The notes beneath the pieces were generated by a model. The model had not been told where the DNA came from. It saw only the letters and a list, made by a program, of their open reading frames with translations, and did no database searches. Shown one piece after another: positions 1-5,662 of a stretch of 8,209 nucleotides of DNA. Numbering within the stretch: position 1 is the stretch's first letter; every line of letters starts with the position of its first letter. This DNA is from AM-2324 sp964225135 (GTDB lineage: Bacteria; Bacteroidota; Bacteroidia; Chitinophagales; Saprospiraceae), in NCBI GenBank assembly GCA_964225135.1, contig CAXQNQ010000239.1, positions 1 through 8,209 of the forward strand, given 5' to 3'. The position numbers and the translations under genes were made by a program.

Positions 1-408
1 GATGGTCCAAAAATGGCTGAACTATTTTTGGAAAAATTTGGTGAAGTAGATGCTATCGTTACTAGCACAGCTGTTCGGGCAAAAACAACAGCGGGATTAT
101 TTGCTTCCGCTTTAAATATTGAAGGTACAGATAGAGTTTTACATACTTCAAGCCTGTATTGTTCAATGAGTAGAGAAGTACATGATGTCATTAGATCCCT
201 TCCAGATGCCTACGAATCTGTAGCCCTTTTTGGTCATAATCCATCGTTCACCTCAATCGCCAATCAGTTTGAGGGGCAAGTAATACCTAATATTCCAACT
301 TGTGGGATTGTACAAATCCAAAGTAATATAGACCAATGGGCAGATTGGTCAGCTCGTAGTGGCAATATCCAAGCATTTATATACCCCAAAATGTTCAAGT
401 CTGTATGA
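1..408 (+). CDS. sixA: SixA-like phosphohistidine phosphatase, 5' end cut off by the window
   Basis: This is a histidine phosphatase (phosphoglycerate-mutase-like) superfamily protein of the SixA type, expected to remove phosphate from phosphohistidine in proteins in the cytoplasm. The reading frame is open from base 1, so the ATG at 13 is probably internal: the visible DGPKM matches the stretch where SixA proteins read about 'xAPxM', some 25-30 residues after the N-terminus. The catalytic RHG motif therefore lies upstream of the window and cannot be checked. Visible family hallmarks are TSTAVRAKTTA (the S-x-x-x-R-A-x-x-T-A element, visible residues 21-31) and LFGHNPS, whose His (bases 235-237) is the second catalytic histidine. 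The visible 134 residues plus the missing part fit the usual length of about 160. The stop overlaps the next gene's start in ATGA, which implies translational coupling. The substrate protein is not evident from the context. Confidence 0.88.
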   Translation, partial: DGPKMAELFLEKFGEVDAIVTSTAVRAKTTAGLFASALNIEGTDRVLHTSSLYCSMSREVHDVIRSLPDAYESVALFGHNPSFTSIANQFEGQVIPNIPTCGIVQIQSNIDQWADWSARSGNIQAFIYPKMFKSV

Positions 409-746
409 AGCGAGTAATACTTATAGCTAGTCTTATTATTTGCATTTTTCAAGCTTGTAAAGAGCCCGAAAAACTTTCGAAACAAGAAGAGGAGGCTTGG
501 CTTGATTTTGTTGAAGATATGTATGTGGCCAAGGCTGCTGCACAAAGATTATTTGGATCCGAACGAGACTCACTTGAACAAGTGTATTACATGGAAATCT
601 ATCAAAAGCACGGAAAAGATAGTACTAGTCTAGATTCCTTTATGAATAGAATGATTCAGGATATGATGCTCGAAGAATTTTATCAAAAATTGAACTCTAG
701 ACTTCAGATACTAGAAGATAGTATTATTGTTGAGCAAGACAATTAA
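405..746 (+). CDS. DUF4296 family small lipoprotein
   Basis: This is a 113-residue predicted lipoprotein of unknown function, characteristic of Bacteroidota. Residues 1-17 are a short basic and hydrophobic signal sequence, and FQAC at 15-18 forms a lipobox whose Cys18 would be lipidated. Phe at -3 is a relaxed version, tolerable in this phylum. The mature part is highly charged and helical. The DUF4296 pattern runs from about residue 28 to 106: E-W-x-D-F-x-x-D-M-Y-x-A-x-A-A, then YYxxIYQKHGKDSxxxDSFM, then a C-terminal helix with LQILEDS. The ATG lies inside the preceding stop region (ATGA), so the two genes are probably co-translated, and no better start exists upstream. Its TAA overlaps the TAA of the convergent yggS gene. 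The role is unknown; location in the cell envelope is inferred from the lipobox only. Confidence 0.85.
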   Translation: MKRVILIASLIICIFQACKEPEKLSKQEEEAWLDFVEDMYVAKAAAQRLFGSERDSLEQVYYMEIYQKHGKDSTSLDSFMNRMIQDMMLEEFYQKLNSRLQILEDSIIVEQDN

Positions 747-1405
747 TAAGTTCTATGCCCAAAGAGTAGACTTCCAATTCTAATCATTGTGCTTCCTTCT
801 TCTAAAGCAATTTTATAGTCTCCAGACATACCCATGGATAACTCTTTAAAAGCTGGCTTGTCCATAAAACTACTTCGCTTTACTTCTTCGAATATCTCTT
901 GTAATAATTGAAATTCTTTTCGGATTTGATCTTTGTCTTCCGTAAAAGTAGCCATGCCCATTAGTCCAACAATACTGACATGACTAAGATCTAATGCCTC
1001 GTATGCTTCAATGAATGCAGAAAATTCGTTGGGATTAATTCCATATTTGGATTCCTCAGAAGCTATTTTAATTTGTAGCAATACATGAATAATCCTTTGG
1101 TTATTTCTTGCTTGCTTGTTGATTTCTTTCAATAGTTTTATGCTATCTACTGCATGGATTAGGTCTACAAATGGTGCAATATATTTTACTTTATTGCTTT
1201 GAAGATGGCCTATCATGTGCCATTCAATATCTGAAGGTAGAACTACTTGCTTTTGACAAAGCTCTTGTACTTTATTTTCCCCAAAAATACGTTGGCCTTT
1301 TGCGTAGAGGCTTTCAATACTTGAAATAGGCTTTGTTTTTGAAACTGCAACTAAACGTGCCTGAGCATTTTGACATTCTTGAGCTATTTCCTTGAATAAT
1401 TCCAT
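743..1405 (-). CDS. yggS: YggS/PLPBP family pyridoxal phosphate homeostasis protein
   Basis: This is a PLP-binding protein of the YggS/PROSC family, a cytoplasmic single-domain TIM barrel related to the N-domain of alanine racemase. The family has no established enzymatic reaction and is linked to vitamin B6 and amino/keto-acid homeostasis. The length (220 residues) is normal. The PLP lysine is K23 in AVSKTKP (20-26). Other hallmarks are FGENKVQEL (41-49), WHMIGHLQSNKVK (62 onward), SMGMSGDY (190-197) and RIGSLLFG (209-216), whose first residues help bind the cofactor phosphate. All expected motifs are intact. The start lies 2 nt after the stop of the upstream kinase gene, so the two form one leftward operon. 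No Shine-Dalgarno-like motif is visible before the ATG, so reinitiation after the kinase is plausible. The 3' end overlaps the convergent DUF4296 gene by 4 nt. Confidence 0.95.
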   Translation of the reverse strand: MELFKEIAQECQNAQARLVAVSKTKPISSIESLYAKGQRIFGENKVQELCQKQVVLPSDIEWHMIGHLQSNKVKYIAPFVDLIHAVDSIKLLKEINKQARNNQRIIHVLLQIKIASEESKYGINPNEFSAFIEAYEALDLSHVSIVGLMGMATFTEDKDQIRKEFQLLQEIFEEVKRSSFMDKPAFKELSMGMSGDYKIALEEGSTMIRIGSLLFGHRTY

Positions 1406-1407
1406 GC

Positions 1408-2052
1408 TTAAAATAAACCATGTAGTTCTCTCTGAACCATATTTGTAATATATCCTAAATCTTCTGGGGAATTTACAAAGTCAAGATTATCAACTTCAAT
1501 AACTAATAGGTTACCATCCTTATAAGATTTAATCCATTCTTCATATCGTTCATTCAAACTTTTTAGGTAGTCAATACTCATTGAACCTTCATATTCACGA
1601 CCTCTTGTTTGAATGTGTTGTACCAAAGTAGATGTAGATGCCCTTAAATAAATTAACAAATCAGGTGCCTTAACCTGAGAGGTCATGGTTTTAAATAGGT
1701 TGGAATAATTTTCAAAATCTCGTTTTGTCATTAGTCCCATATCATGCAAGTTTGGAGCGAATATATTAGCATCCTCATATATCGTTCTGTCTTGAATGAC
1801 AGTCTTTGAACCCTTTTGAATTTCCAGGATCTGACTGTATCTGCTGTGAAGGAAGTAAACCTGTAAATTAAATGACCAACGGTGCATGTCGTGATAAAAA
1901 TCACTTAGATAGGGATTGTCATCTGTAGACTCATAGTGAACGTCCCATTTAAAGAACTGGGCCAATTTGCTTGATAAAGATGTTTTTCCCGCCCCAATAT
2001 TACCTGCAATGGCAATGTGATTATATTTATTTTGGCTACCTAGATCACTCAT
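1408..2052 (-). CDS. Deoxynucleoside kinase (dNK/dCK/dGK family)
   Basis: This is a 214-residue cytoplasmic kinase that phosphorylates deoxyribonucleosides with ATP in the salvage route to dNTPs. The P-loop is GNIGAGKTS (17-25). E41 in the YES element matches the catalytic base position. The segment DNPYLSDFYHDMHRWSFNLQVYFL (45-68) is the typical substrate-binding region, with Q64 the likely base-contacting residue. D88-R89 in IQDRTIYED is the family's DR motif, and R150-x-R152-x-x-E155 is the LID arginine motif. The base specificity (dA, dG, dC or T) cannot be read safely from these motifs. The ATG at 2052 leaves about 12 residues before the first beta strand, a slightly long leader with no alternative internal Met. 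It is the first gene of the leftward operon with yggS, facing the divergent region 2053-2217. Confidence 0.93.
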   Translation of the reverse strand: MSDLGSQNKYNHIAIAGNIGAGKTSLSSKLAQFFKWDVHYESTDDNPYLSDFYHDMHRWSFNLQVYFLHSRYSQILEIQKGSKTVIQDRTIYEDANIFAPNLHDMGLMTKRDFENYSNLFKTMTSQVKAPDLLIYLRASTSTLVQHIQTRGREYEGSMSIDYLKSLNERYEEWIKSYKDGNLLVIEVDNLDFVNSPEDLGYITNMVQRELHGLF

Positions 2053-2092
2053 ATGTCTTTTTTCAAATTTTGGGTTAACTTCAAGTGAGGTA

Positions 2093-2100
2093 CAAATTTA
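2093..2100 (-). promoter_or_regulatory. Candidate Bacteroidota -7 element for the kinase-yggS operon
   Basis: Read on the minus strand this is TAAATTTG, an exact match to TAnnTTTG, the -7 consensus of Bacteroidota housekeeping promoters. It lies about 41 nt upstream of the kinase ATG, a sensible distance. No TTG was found at the expected -33 position, so the call is tentative in such AT-rich DNA. Confidence 0.35.
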
Positions 2101-2103
2101 GAT

Positions 2104-2111
2104 TATATTTG
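2104..2111 (+). promoter_or_regulatory. Candidate Bacteroidota -7 element for the ABC ATPase gene run
   Basis: TATATTTG matches TAnnTTTG on the plus strand, 106 nt upstream of the ABC ATPase ATG. It sits back to back with the minus-strand candidate at 2093-2100 and would leave a 5' leader of roughly 100 nt. A correctly spaced TTG at -33 is missing: the nearest one (ending at 2072) is about 31 nt away. The call is tentative. Confidence 0.3.
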
Positions 2112-2217
2112 AAATTCTAAAAAGTTAAGCTGATAAATTAAGCGATTAATCTAAATAAATAATTTACTGCATGAATAATAAGTACTTTTCGATATTATGT
2201 AAAATAACAAATTATTG

Positions 2218-2949
2218 ATGTCTGCATTAATTGAAATTGAGGGTTTAAGAAAGGTATATCAAATGGGAACAGAGCAGGTTGAAGCCTTAAAATCTGTTTC
2301 TTTAAAGATTCAAAAAAATGAATTCGTTGCTTTAATGGGTCCATCCGGATCTGGTAAATCAACATTGATGAATCTTTTAGGATGTTTAGATACACCTACA
2401 AAGGGTAATTATTTGTTAAACAACAAGAAAGTTTCCCTAATGTTTGATGGAGAACTTGCAGAGATCCGAAATAAAGAGATTGGTTTTGTTTTTCAAACAT
2501 TTAATCTGTTACCTCGATTAAGTGCTTTAGAAAATGTTGCATTACCTTTAGTTTATTCAGGGGATTCTAAGAAAAAAAGGGAAGAAAAAGCACTTAGAGC
2601 TTTGGACATGGTGAATCTTAGTGATAGAGTTTACCATAAACCCAATGAACTGTCGGGAGGGCAAAGACAAAGAGTTGCTATAGCAAGGGCTTTGGTCAAT
2701 AATCCTTCTATTATTTTGGCTGATGAGCCCACGGGTAATCTAGACACAAAAACTTCCGTGGAGATTATGCGTATATTTGAGGAGATTCATCAATTAGGGA
2801 ATACGGTGATATTAGTAACGCATGAACCTGATATCGCTCAGCATGCACACCGAATCATCAAATTACGAGATGGTTTAATTGAATCAGATGAAGCAAACCT
2901 TGAAATTATTAATGCTTCTAGCGAGAATCATCGATATAATAATAATTAA
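2218..2949 (+). CDS. ABC transporter ATP-binding protein, LolD/MacB/FtsE-like
   Basis: This is the ATPase subunit of an ABC transporter of the type that pairs with FtsX/MacB/LolC-like permeases in lipoprotein release, peptide or drug efflux, or envelope signalling. With the ATG at 2218 it has 243 residues. Visible motifs are Walker A GPSGSGKST (41-49), the Q-loop GFVFQTFNLLPRL (Q93), the signature LSGGQRQRVAIARAL (144-158), Walker B IILADEPTGNLD (D168, E169, D-loop) and the switch histidine H201 in LVTHEPD. The stretch from about 75 to 112 (E-L-A-E-I-R-N ... E-N-V-A-L-P-L-V-Y) is typical of the LolD/MacB branch. A TTG immediately upstream at 2215 is in frame, but the ATG is the better start. 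No permease is encoded in the window, so the ATPase must pair with a distant one. Its stop overlaps the next start (TAATG). The C-terminus ends in Asn codons from an AAT run. Confidence 0.93.
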   Translation: MSALIEIEGLRKVYQMGTEQVEALKSVSLKIQKNEFVALMGPSGSGKSTLMNLLGCLDTPTKGNYLLNNKKVSLMFDGELAEIRNKEIGFVFQTFNLLPRLSALENVALPLVYSGDSKKKREEKALRALDMVNLSDRVYHKPNELSGGQRQRVAIARALVNNPSIILADEPTGNLDTKTSVEIMRIFEEIHQLGNTVILVTHEPDIAQHAHRIIKLRDGLIESDEANLEIINASSENHRYNNN

Positions 2950-3503
2950 TGGCATTCAAAATCTATACAAAAACGGGAGATAAAGGGGAAACTGGTTTGT
3001 TTGGAGGCAGTAGGATTTCCAAAGCTCATATTCGCATTGAAGCTTATGGAACAATTGATGAGTTGAATGCATTTATTGGTTCATTGGATGACTTATCTTC
3101 GGCTCATGATTGCACCATAGCACATTTAGAGCTCATTCAAAATGAACTCTTTAATATAGGGAGTGTACTGGCCTCAGATCCTGAAAAAGATTTAGTGGTT
3201 CCGAACATTTCCGAAAAGCATGTGACTCAGCTGGAATTACTCATTGATGAAATGAATACTGATTTACCTGCATTGAAAAACTTCATCTTACCTTCAGGAC
3301 ATGTGCTTATATCTACTGCGCATATTTGCAGAACAGTTTGCAGAAGAGCAGAGAGAGCCGTTGTTTTGTTAAGTGAGTCAGACAAAATAGATGATCAGGT
3401 GTTAATTTACTTGAATCGTTTATCGGATTATTTGTTCACCTTGGCCAGATATTTTGCCTTTAAACTCGGTGTAGAGGAGAAGGCCTGGAAAGGATTGTCA
3501 TAG
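2949..3503 (+). CDS. pduO: Cob(I)yrinic acid a,c-diamide adenosyltransferase, PduO type
   Basis: This enzyme transfers the adenosyl group of ATP to cob(I)alamin or corrinoid to give adenosylcobalamin. It is a cytoplasmic all-helical enzyme, trimeric in characterised relatives. The length of 184 residues is normal. The N-terminal ATP-binding element is YTKTGDKGETGLFGGSR (6-22) with K25 following, then EAYGTIDELNAFIG (31-44), FNIGSVLA (68-75), FILPSGH (112-118), the signature HICRTVCRRAERAVV (125-139) and YLNRLSDYLFTLARY (154-168). One variation is S116 where the family usually has Gly (LPGG); the catalytic arginines are in place. The start overlaps the stop of the ABC ATPase by one base, so the two are probably translationally coupled. 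A role in activating salvaged B12 is inferred; no B12 riboswitch or other cobalamin gene is seen here. Confidence 0.95.
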   Translation: MAFKIYTKTGDKGETGLFGGSRISKAHIRIEAYGTIDELNAFIGSLDDLSSAHDCTIAHLELIQNELFNIGSVLASDPEKDLVVPNISEKHVTQLELLIDEMNTDLPALKNFILPSGHVLISTAHICRTVCRRAERAVVLLSESDKIDDQVLIYLNRLSDYLFTLARYFAFKLGVEEKAWKGLS

Positions 3504-3539
3504 GTTCCAATTGTATTTCTAAGTATTTTTCCATTATCT

Positions 3540-3562
3540 TATTATCAGTTTAATTGATAATA
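3540..3562. promoter_or_regulatory. 23-bp palindrome just upstream of the HD phosphodiesterase start
   Basis: The arms TATTATCA (3540-3547) and TGATAATA (3555-3562) are perfect reverse complements around a 7-nt centre. Counting the centre, 10 of 11 positions pair. It lies 7 nt before the ATG at 3570, in the 66-nt gap after the adenosyltransferase gene. It could be an operator or an RNA hairpin affecting initiation. It has no GC stem or T-tract, so it is a poor terminator. Confidence 0.4.
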
Positions 3563-3569
3563 TTCCTTC

Positions 3570-5630
3570 ATGCAGCTTACAAGCTTTTTTTTAAGTATCA
3601 ATAGGTCTGTCTCTTTGAAGATCGTTTTGATTGCATTTACTGTAGTTATTATTGCATTACTTTGTCCAAGAGAACGAGGATTTGATATCCAATTTGAAGA
3701 GGGGCAACAATGGCAATATGAGGATTTAGTAGCTCCAAGGGATATTCCATTGTTGAAACTAGATGAAGAAATTGCAATTGAACAAGAAGCTATCACTGCT
3801 GATTTCTTGCCTTTCTATTATGAAGATGAAGCTATTAAGTCCAATAATCTTGCAGCTTTTAGTGATCAGTTTGAAGTATTACTTGAATCAGTTACTTCAG
3901 ATAGTAGTTTCAAGGATGTCCAGGATAGGTCCGATTTTTATAAGAGTTTTGCCTTTGAATGGTTAGACGGTGCTTATAATACAGGTATTATATCAAGAGC
4001 GCATTCAGATGATTTATTAGTATTCAATTACTTGAAACGAAATGTAGTTTCAGTGAAAACCTTTGAGGATTTTATTTCTGCTGATGGTTTAGAATCCTAT
4101 ATCATTGAATCTATTAAAACCTCTAATCTCGTTGACTCAGACTTTCTAATTCCATTGATCCTTCAGCATTTACAGCCAAACATTCTCTATTCTGATTCTC
4201 TAACAAATATTTATTTGTCTGCCGAATTAGATGGTATCATAAGAGCTAATGGTGTTATTCCTCAAGGAAGTTCCATAATAAACTCAGGTGATTATATCGG
4301 TCCTTCAGCATATAGGCGATTGTATTCTTATAAAATGCAGGAGGAAAATTTGGCAAGCAGTCCACTTAATTATTGGCTAATGTTTAGTGGATATGTCGTT
4401 TTACTGGGATTACTAATGACGATATTTTGGATTTATTTATCTAATACCATGCCCAAATTGCTTCAAGATATTCGGCATTTATTATTCGTACTATTACTAG
4501 TTGTCTCTTTTAGCTATTTGACCTATGCAGTTGAATCAATTGAAGGATTAAGTGCCTTTTTGATTCCTTTCGCTGTGGTACCAATGGTCGTTCGGATATT
4601 TTATTCTGATAGGTTGGCATTATTTGTCCATTTATTGGTAGTTATAGTTGCATCTTTAATTTCAAAAGAAGGATACCAGTTCACAGTAATAGAGTTAATA
4701 GTAGGTATTGCTGCTATATTAAGTAAGCCCAATGCTAGAAATTGGAATGCTTTCTTTAAGTCCATTTTGTGGATCTTCGCTGCTTATATATTAGCATATG
4801 CGGGGACCAGTCTTATGCAAGGATTTGCGTTACAAAAAATCAATCCTATATTCTTGATTTGGATTACATTAAATGCTTTGCTTTGTTTAATGGCTTTCCC
4901 ATTAATTCCATTATTAGAGCGATTATTTGGTTTCATGTCTGACTTTACTTTAGTTGAACTGTCAGATTTGAATCATCCACTTTTGAAGGAAATGGCTGAA
5001 AAAGGCTCAGGTACTTTACAGCATTCCTTACAGGTGTCTAATTTAGCGGAGGCAGCTGCAGAGCAAATCGGTGTTAATTCCTTGCTCATCAAAGTAGCAG
5101 CGTTATATCATGACATCGGAAAATTATATAATCCAGAATACTTTATTGAGAATCAAAAATCAGATAATCCACATGATAAACTTAGTCCCTTAGAATCGGC
5201 TAAAATTATTATAGGGCATGTTCCTAGGGGAGTTGAGATGGCTAAAGCGCATAAGTTGCCTAAACCCATCATTTCATTTATTGAAACGCATCATGGTACA
5301 ACAAAAACGGAATATTTTTATCGAACTGCATTAAATAATGGAGATGACAAGGTTGATCCGGCGGATTTTACCTATCCAGGACCCATCCCGTTTACAAAGG
5401 AGCAAACCATACTGATGTTAGCTGATTCCTTAGAAGCATCTTCTAAGAGTTTGAAAAATCCTGACGCAAAGGACATAGATGATTTGGTAGAACGCATTAT
5501 TGACACTAAAATTAAAGATGGACAATTGATTGATTCTCCGCTTACCTTTAGTGAATTGGGCAAATGCAAAGAAGTGTTCAAGTCTAGATTAAAGAGTATG
5601 AATCATGTAAGGATAGAATATCCAACTTAA
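3570..5630 (+). CDS. pgpH: Seven-TM HD-domain phosphodiesterase, PgpH-like (c-di-AMP hydrolase family)
   Basis: This is a 686-residue inner-membrane protein with the 7TMR-HD architecture; characterised PgpH relatives hydrolyse c-di-AMP to pApA. Residues 16-32 form the first membrane anchor, about 35-262 the extracytoplasmic 7TMR-HDED domain (with GQQWQYEDLVAPRDIPL near its start), and about 268-454 seven hydrophobic segments ending at LIPLLERLFGF. The cytoplasmic HD domain follows. Its metal and catalytic residues all appear: H485 (QHS), H514-D515 (YHDIGK), H550 (GHVPRG), H574-H575 (ETHHGTT) and D619 (LADSLEA), so it should be active. The ATG at 3570 is the first in-frame start after a stop codon at 3558. 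Promoter status is unclear: it could be read through from the upstream pair or started within the 66-nt gap. Transcription ends at the palindrome at 5627-5662. The c-di-AMP substrate is inferred from the family. Confidence 0.94.
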   Translation: MQLTSFFLSINRSVSLKIVLIAFTVVIIALLCPRERGFDIQFEEGQQWQYEDLVAPRDIPLLKLDEEIAIEQEAITADFLPFYYEDEAIKSNNLAAFSDQFEVLLESVTSDSSFKDVQDRSDFYKSFAFEWLDGAYNTGIISRAHSDDLLVFNYLKRNVVSVKTFEDFISADGLESYIIESIKTSNLVDSDFLIPLILQHLQPNILYSDSLTNIYLSAELDGIIRANGVIPQGSSIINSGDYIGPSAYRRLYSYKMQEENLASSPLNYWLMFSGYVVLLGLLMTIFWIYLSNTMPKLLQDIRHLLFVLLLVVSFSYLTYAVESIEGLSAFLIPFAVVPMVVRIFYSDRLALFVHLLVVIVASLISKEGYQFTVIELIVGIAAILSKPNARNWNAFFKSILWIFAAYILAYAGTSLMQGFALQKINPIFLIWITLNALLCLMAFPLIPLLERLFGFMSDFTLVELSDLNHPLLKEMAEKGSGTLQHSLQVSNLAEAAAEQIGVNSLLIKVAALYHDIGKLYNPEYFIENQKSDNPHDKLSPLESAKIIIGHVPRGVEMAKAHKLPKPIISFIETHHGTTKTEYFYRTALNNGDDKVDPADFTYPGPIPFTKEQTILMLADSLEASSKSLKNPDAKDIDDLVERIIDTKIKDGQLIDSPLTFSELGKCKEVFKSRLKSMNHVRIEYPT

Positions 5631-5662
5631 AAAAAGAGGAGCAATTGCTCCTCTTTTTTTAA
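5627..5662. terminator. Bidirectional intrinsic terminator between convergent genes
   Basis: This is a 36-bp perfect palindrome centred between 5644 and 5645: an A-tract, GAGGAGCAA, then TTGCTCCTC and a T-tract. On either strand it reads as a GC-bearing stem (GAGGAGC/GCTCCTC) with an AATT loop followed by seven T residues, so it should terminate both the rightward HD gene and the leftward peptidase gene. Both TAA stop codons (5628-5630 plus, 5659-5661 minus) lie inside it at mirror positions. Confidence 0.93.

Noticed and set aside
13..15. ATG at 13 as the true start of the SixA-like gene
   Set aside because: The frame is open to base 1, and the protein would lack the essential N-terminal RHG motif. 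The residues before it fit the family pattern, so the gene continues upstream of the window.
264..545. Open frame on the minus strand across the sixA/DUF4296 junction
   Set aside because: It lies opposite two recognisable coupled genes, and its translation shows no domain, so it is a shadow frame.
2125..2143. Two TTAAGC copies 13 bp apart in the divergent intergenic region
   Set aside because: A six-base repeat in AT-rich DNA is easily due to chance, and it has no symmetry or further copies.
2215..2217. TTG start for the ABC ATPase one codon upstream of the ATG
   Set aside because: The ATG at 2218 directly follows in frame, and the first beta strand begins only a few residues later, so the TTG adds nothing.
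3524..3531. TATTTTTC as a -7 promoter element for the HD gene
   Set aside because: It misses the final G of TAnnTTTG, and the nearby TTG triplets are at the wrong spacing (about 10 or 26 nt). It is too weak in AT-rich DNA.
3545..3796. Minus-strand open frame over the start of the HD gene
   Set aside because: It is Ser- and Ile-rich with no recognisable pattern and is antisense to the conserved N-terminus of the PgpH-like protein.
5372..5581. Minus-strand open frame inside the HD domain
   Set aside because: It is antisense to catalytic-domain sequence with clear constraint on the plus strand, and it has no protein features of its own.
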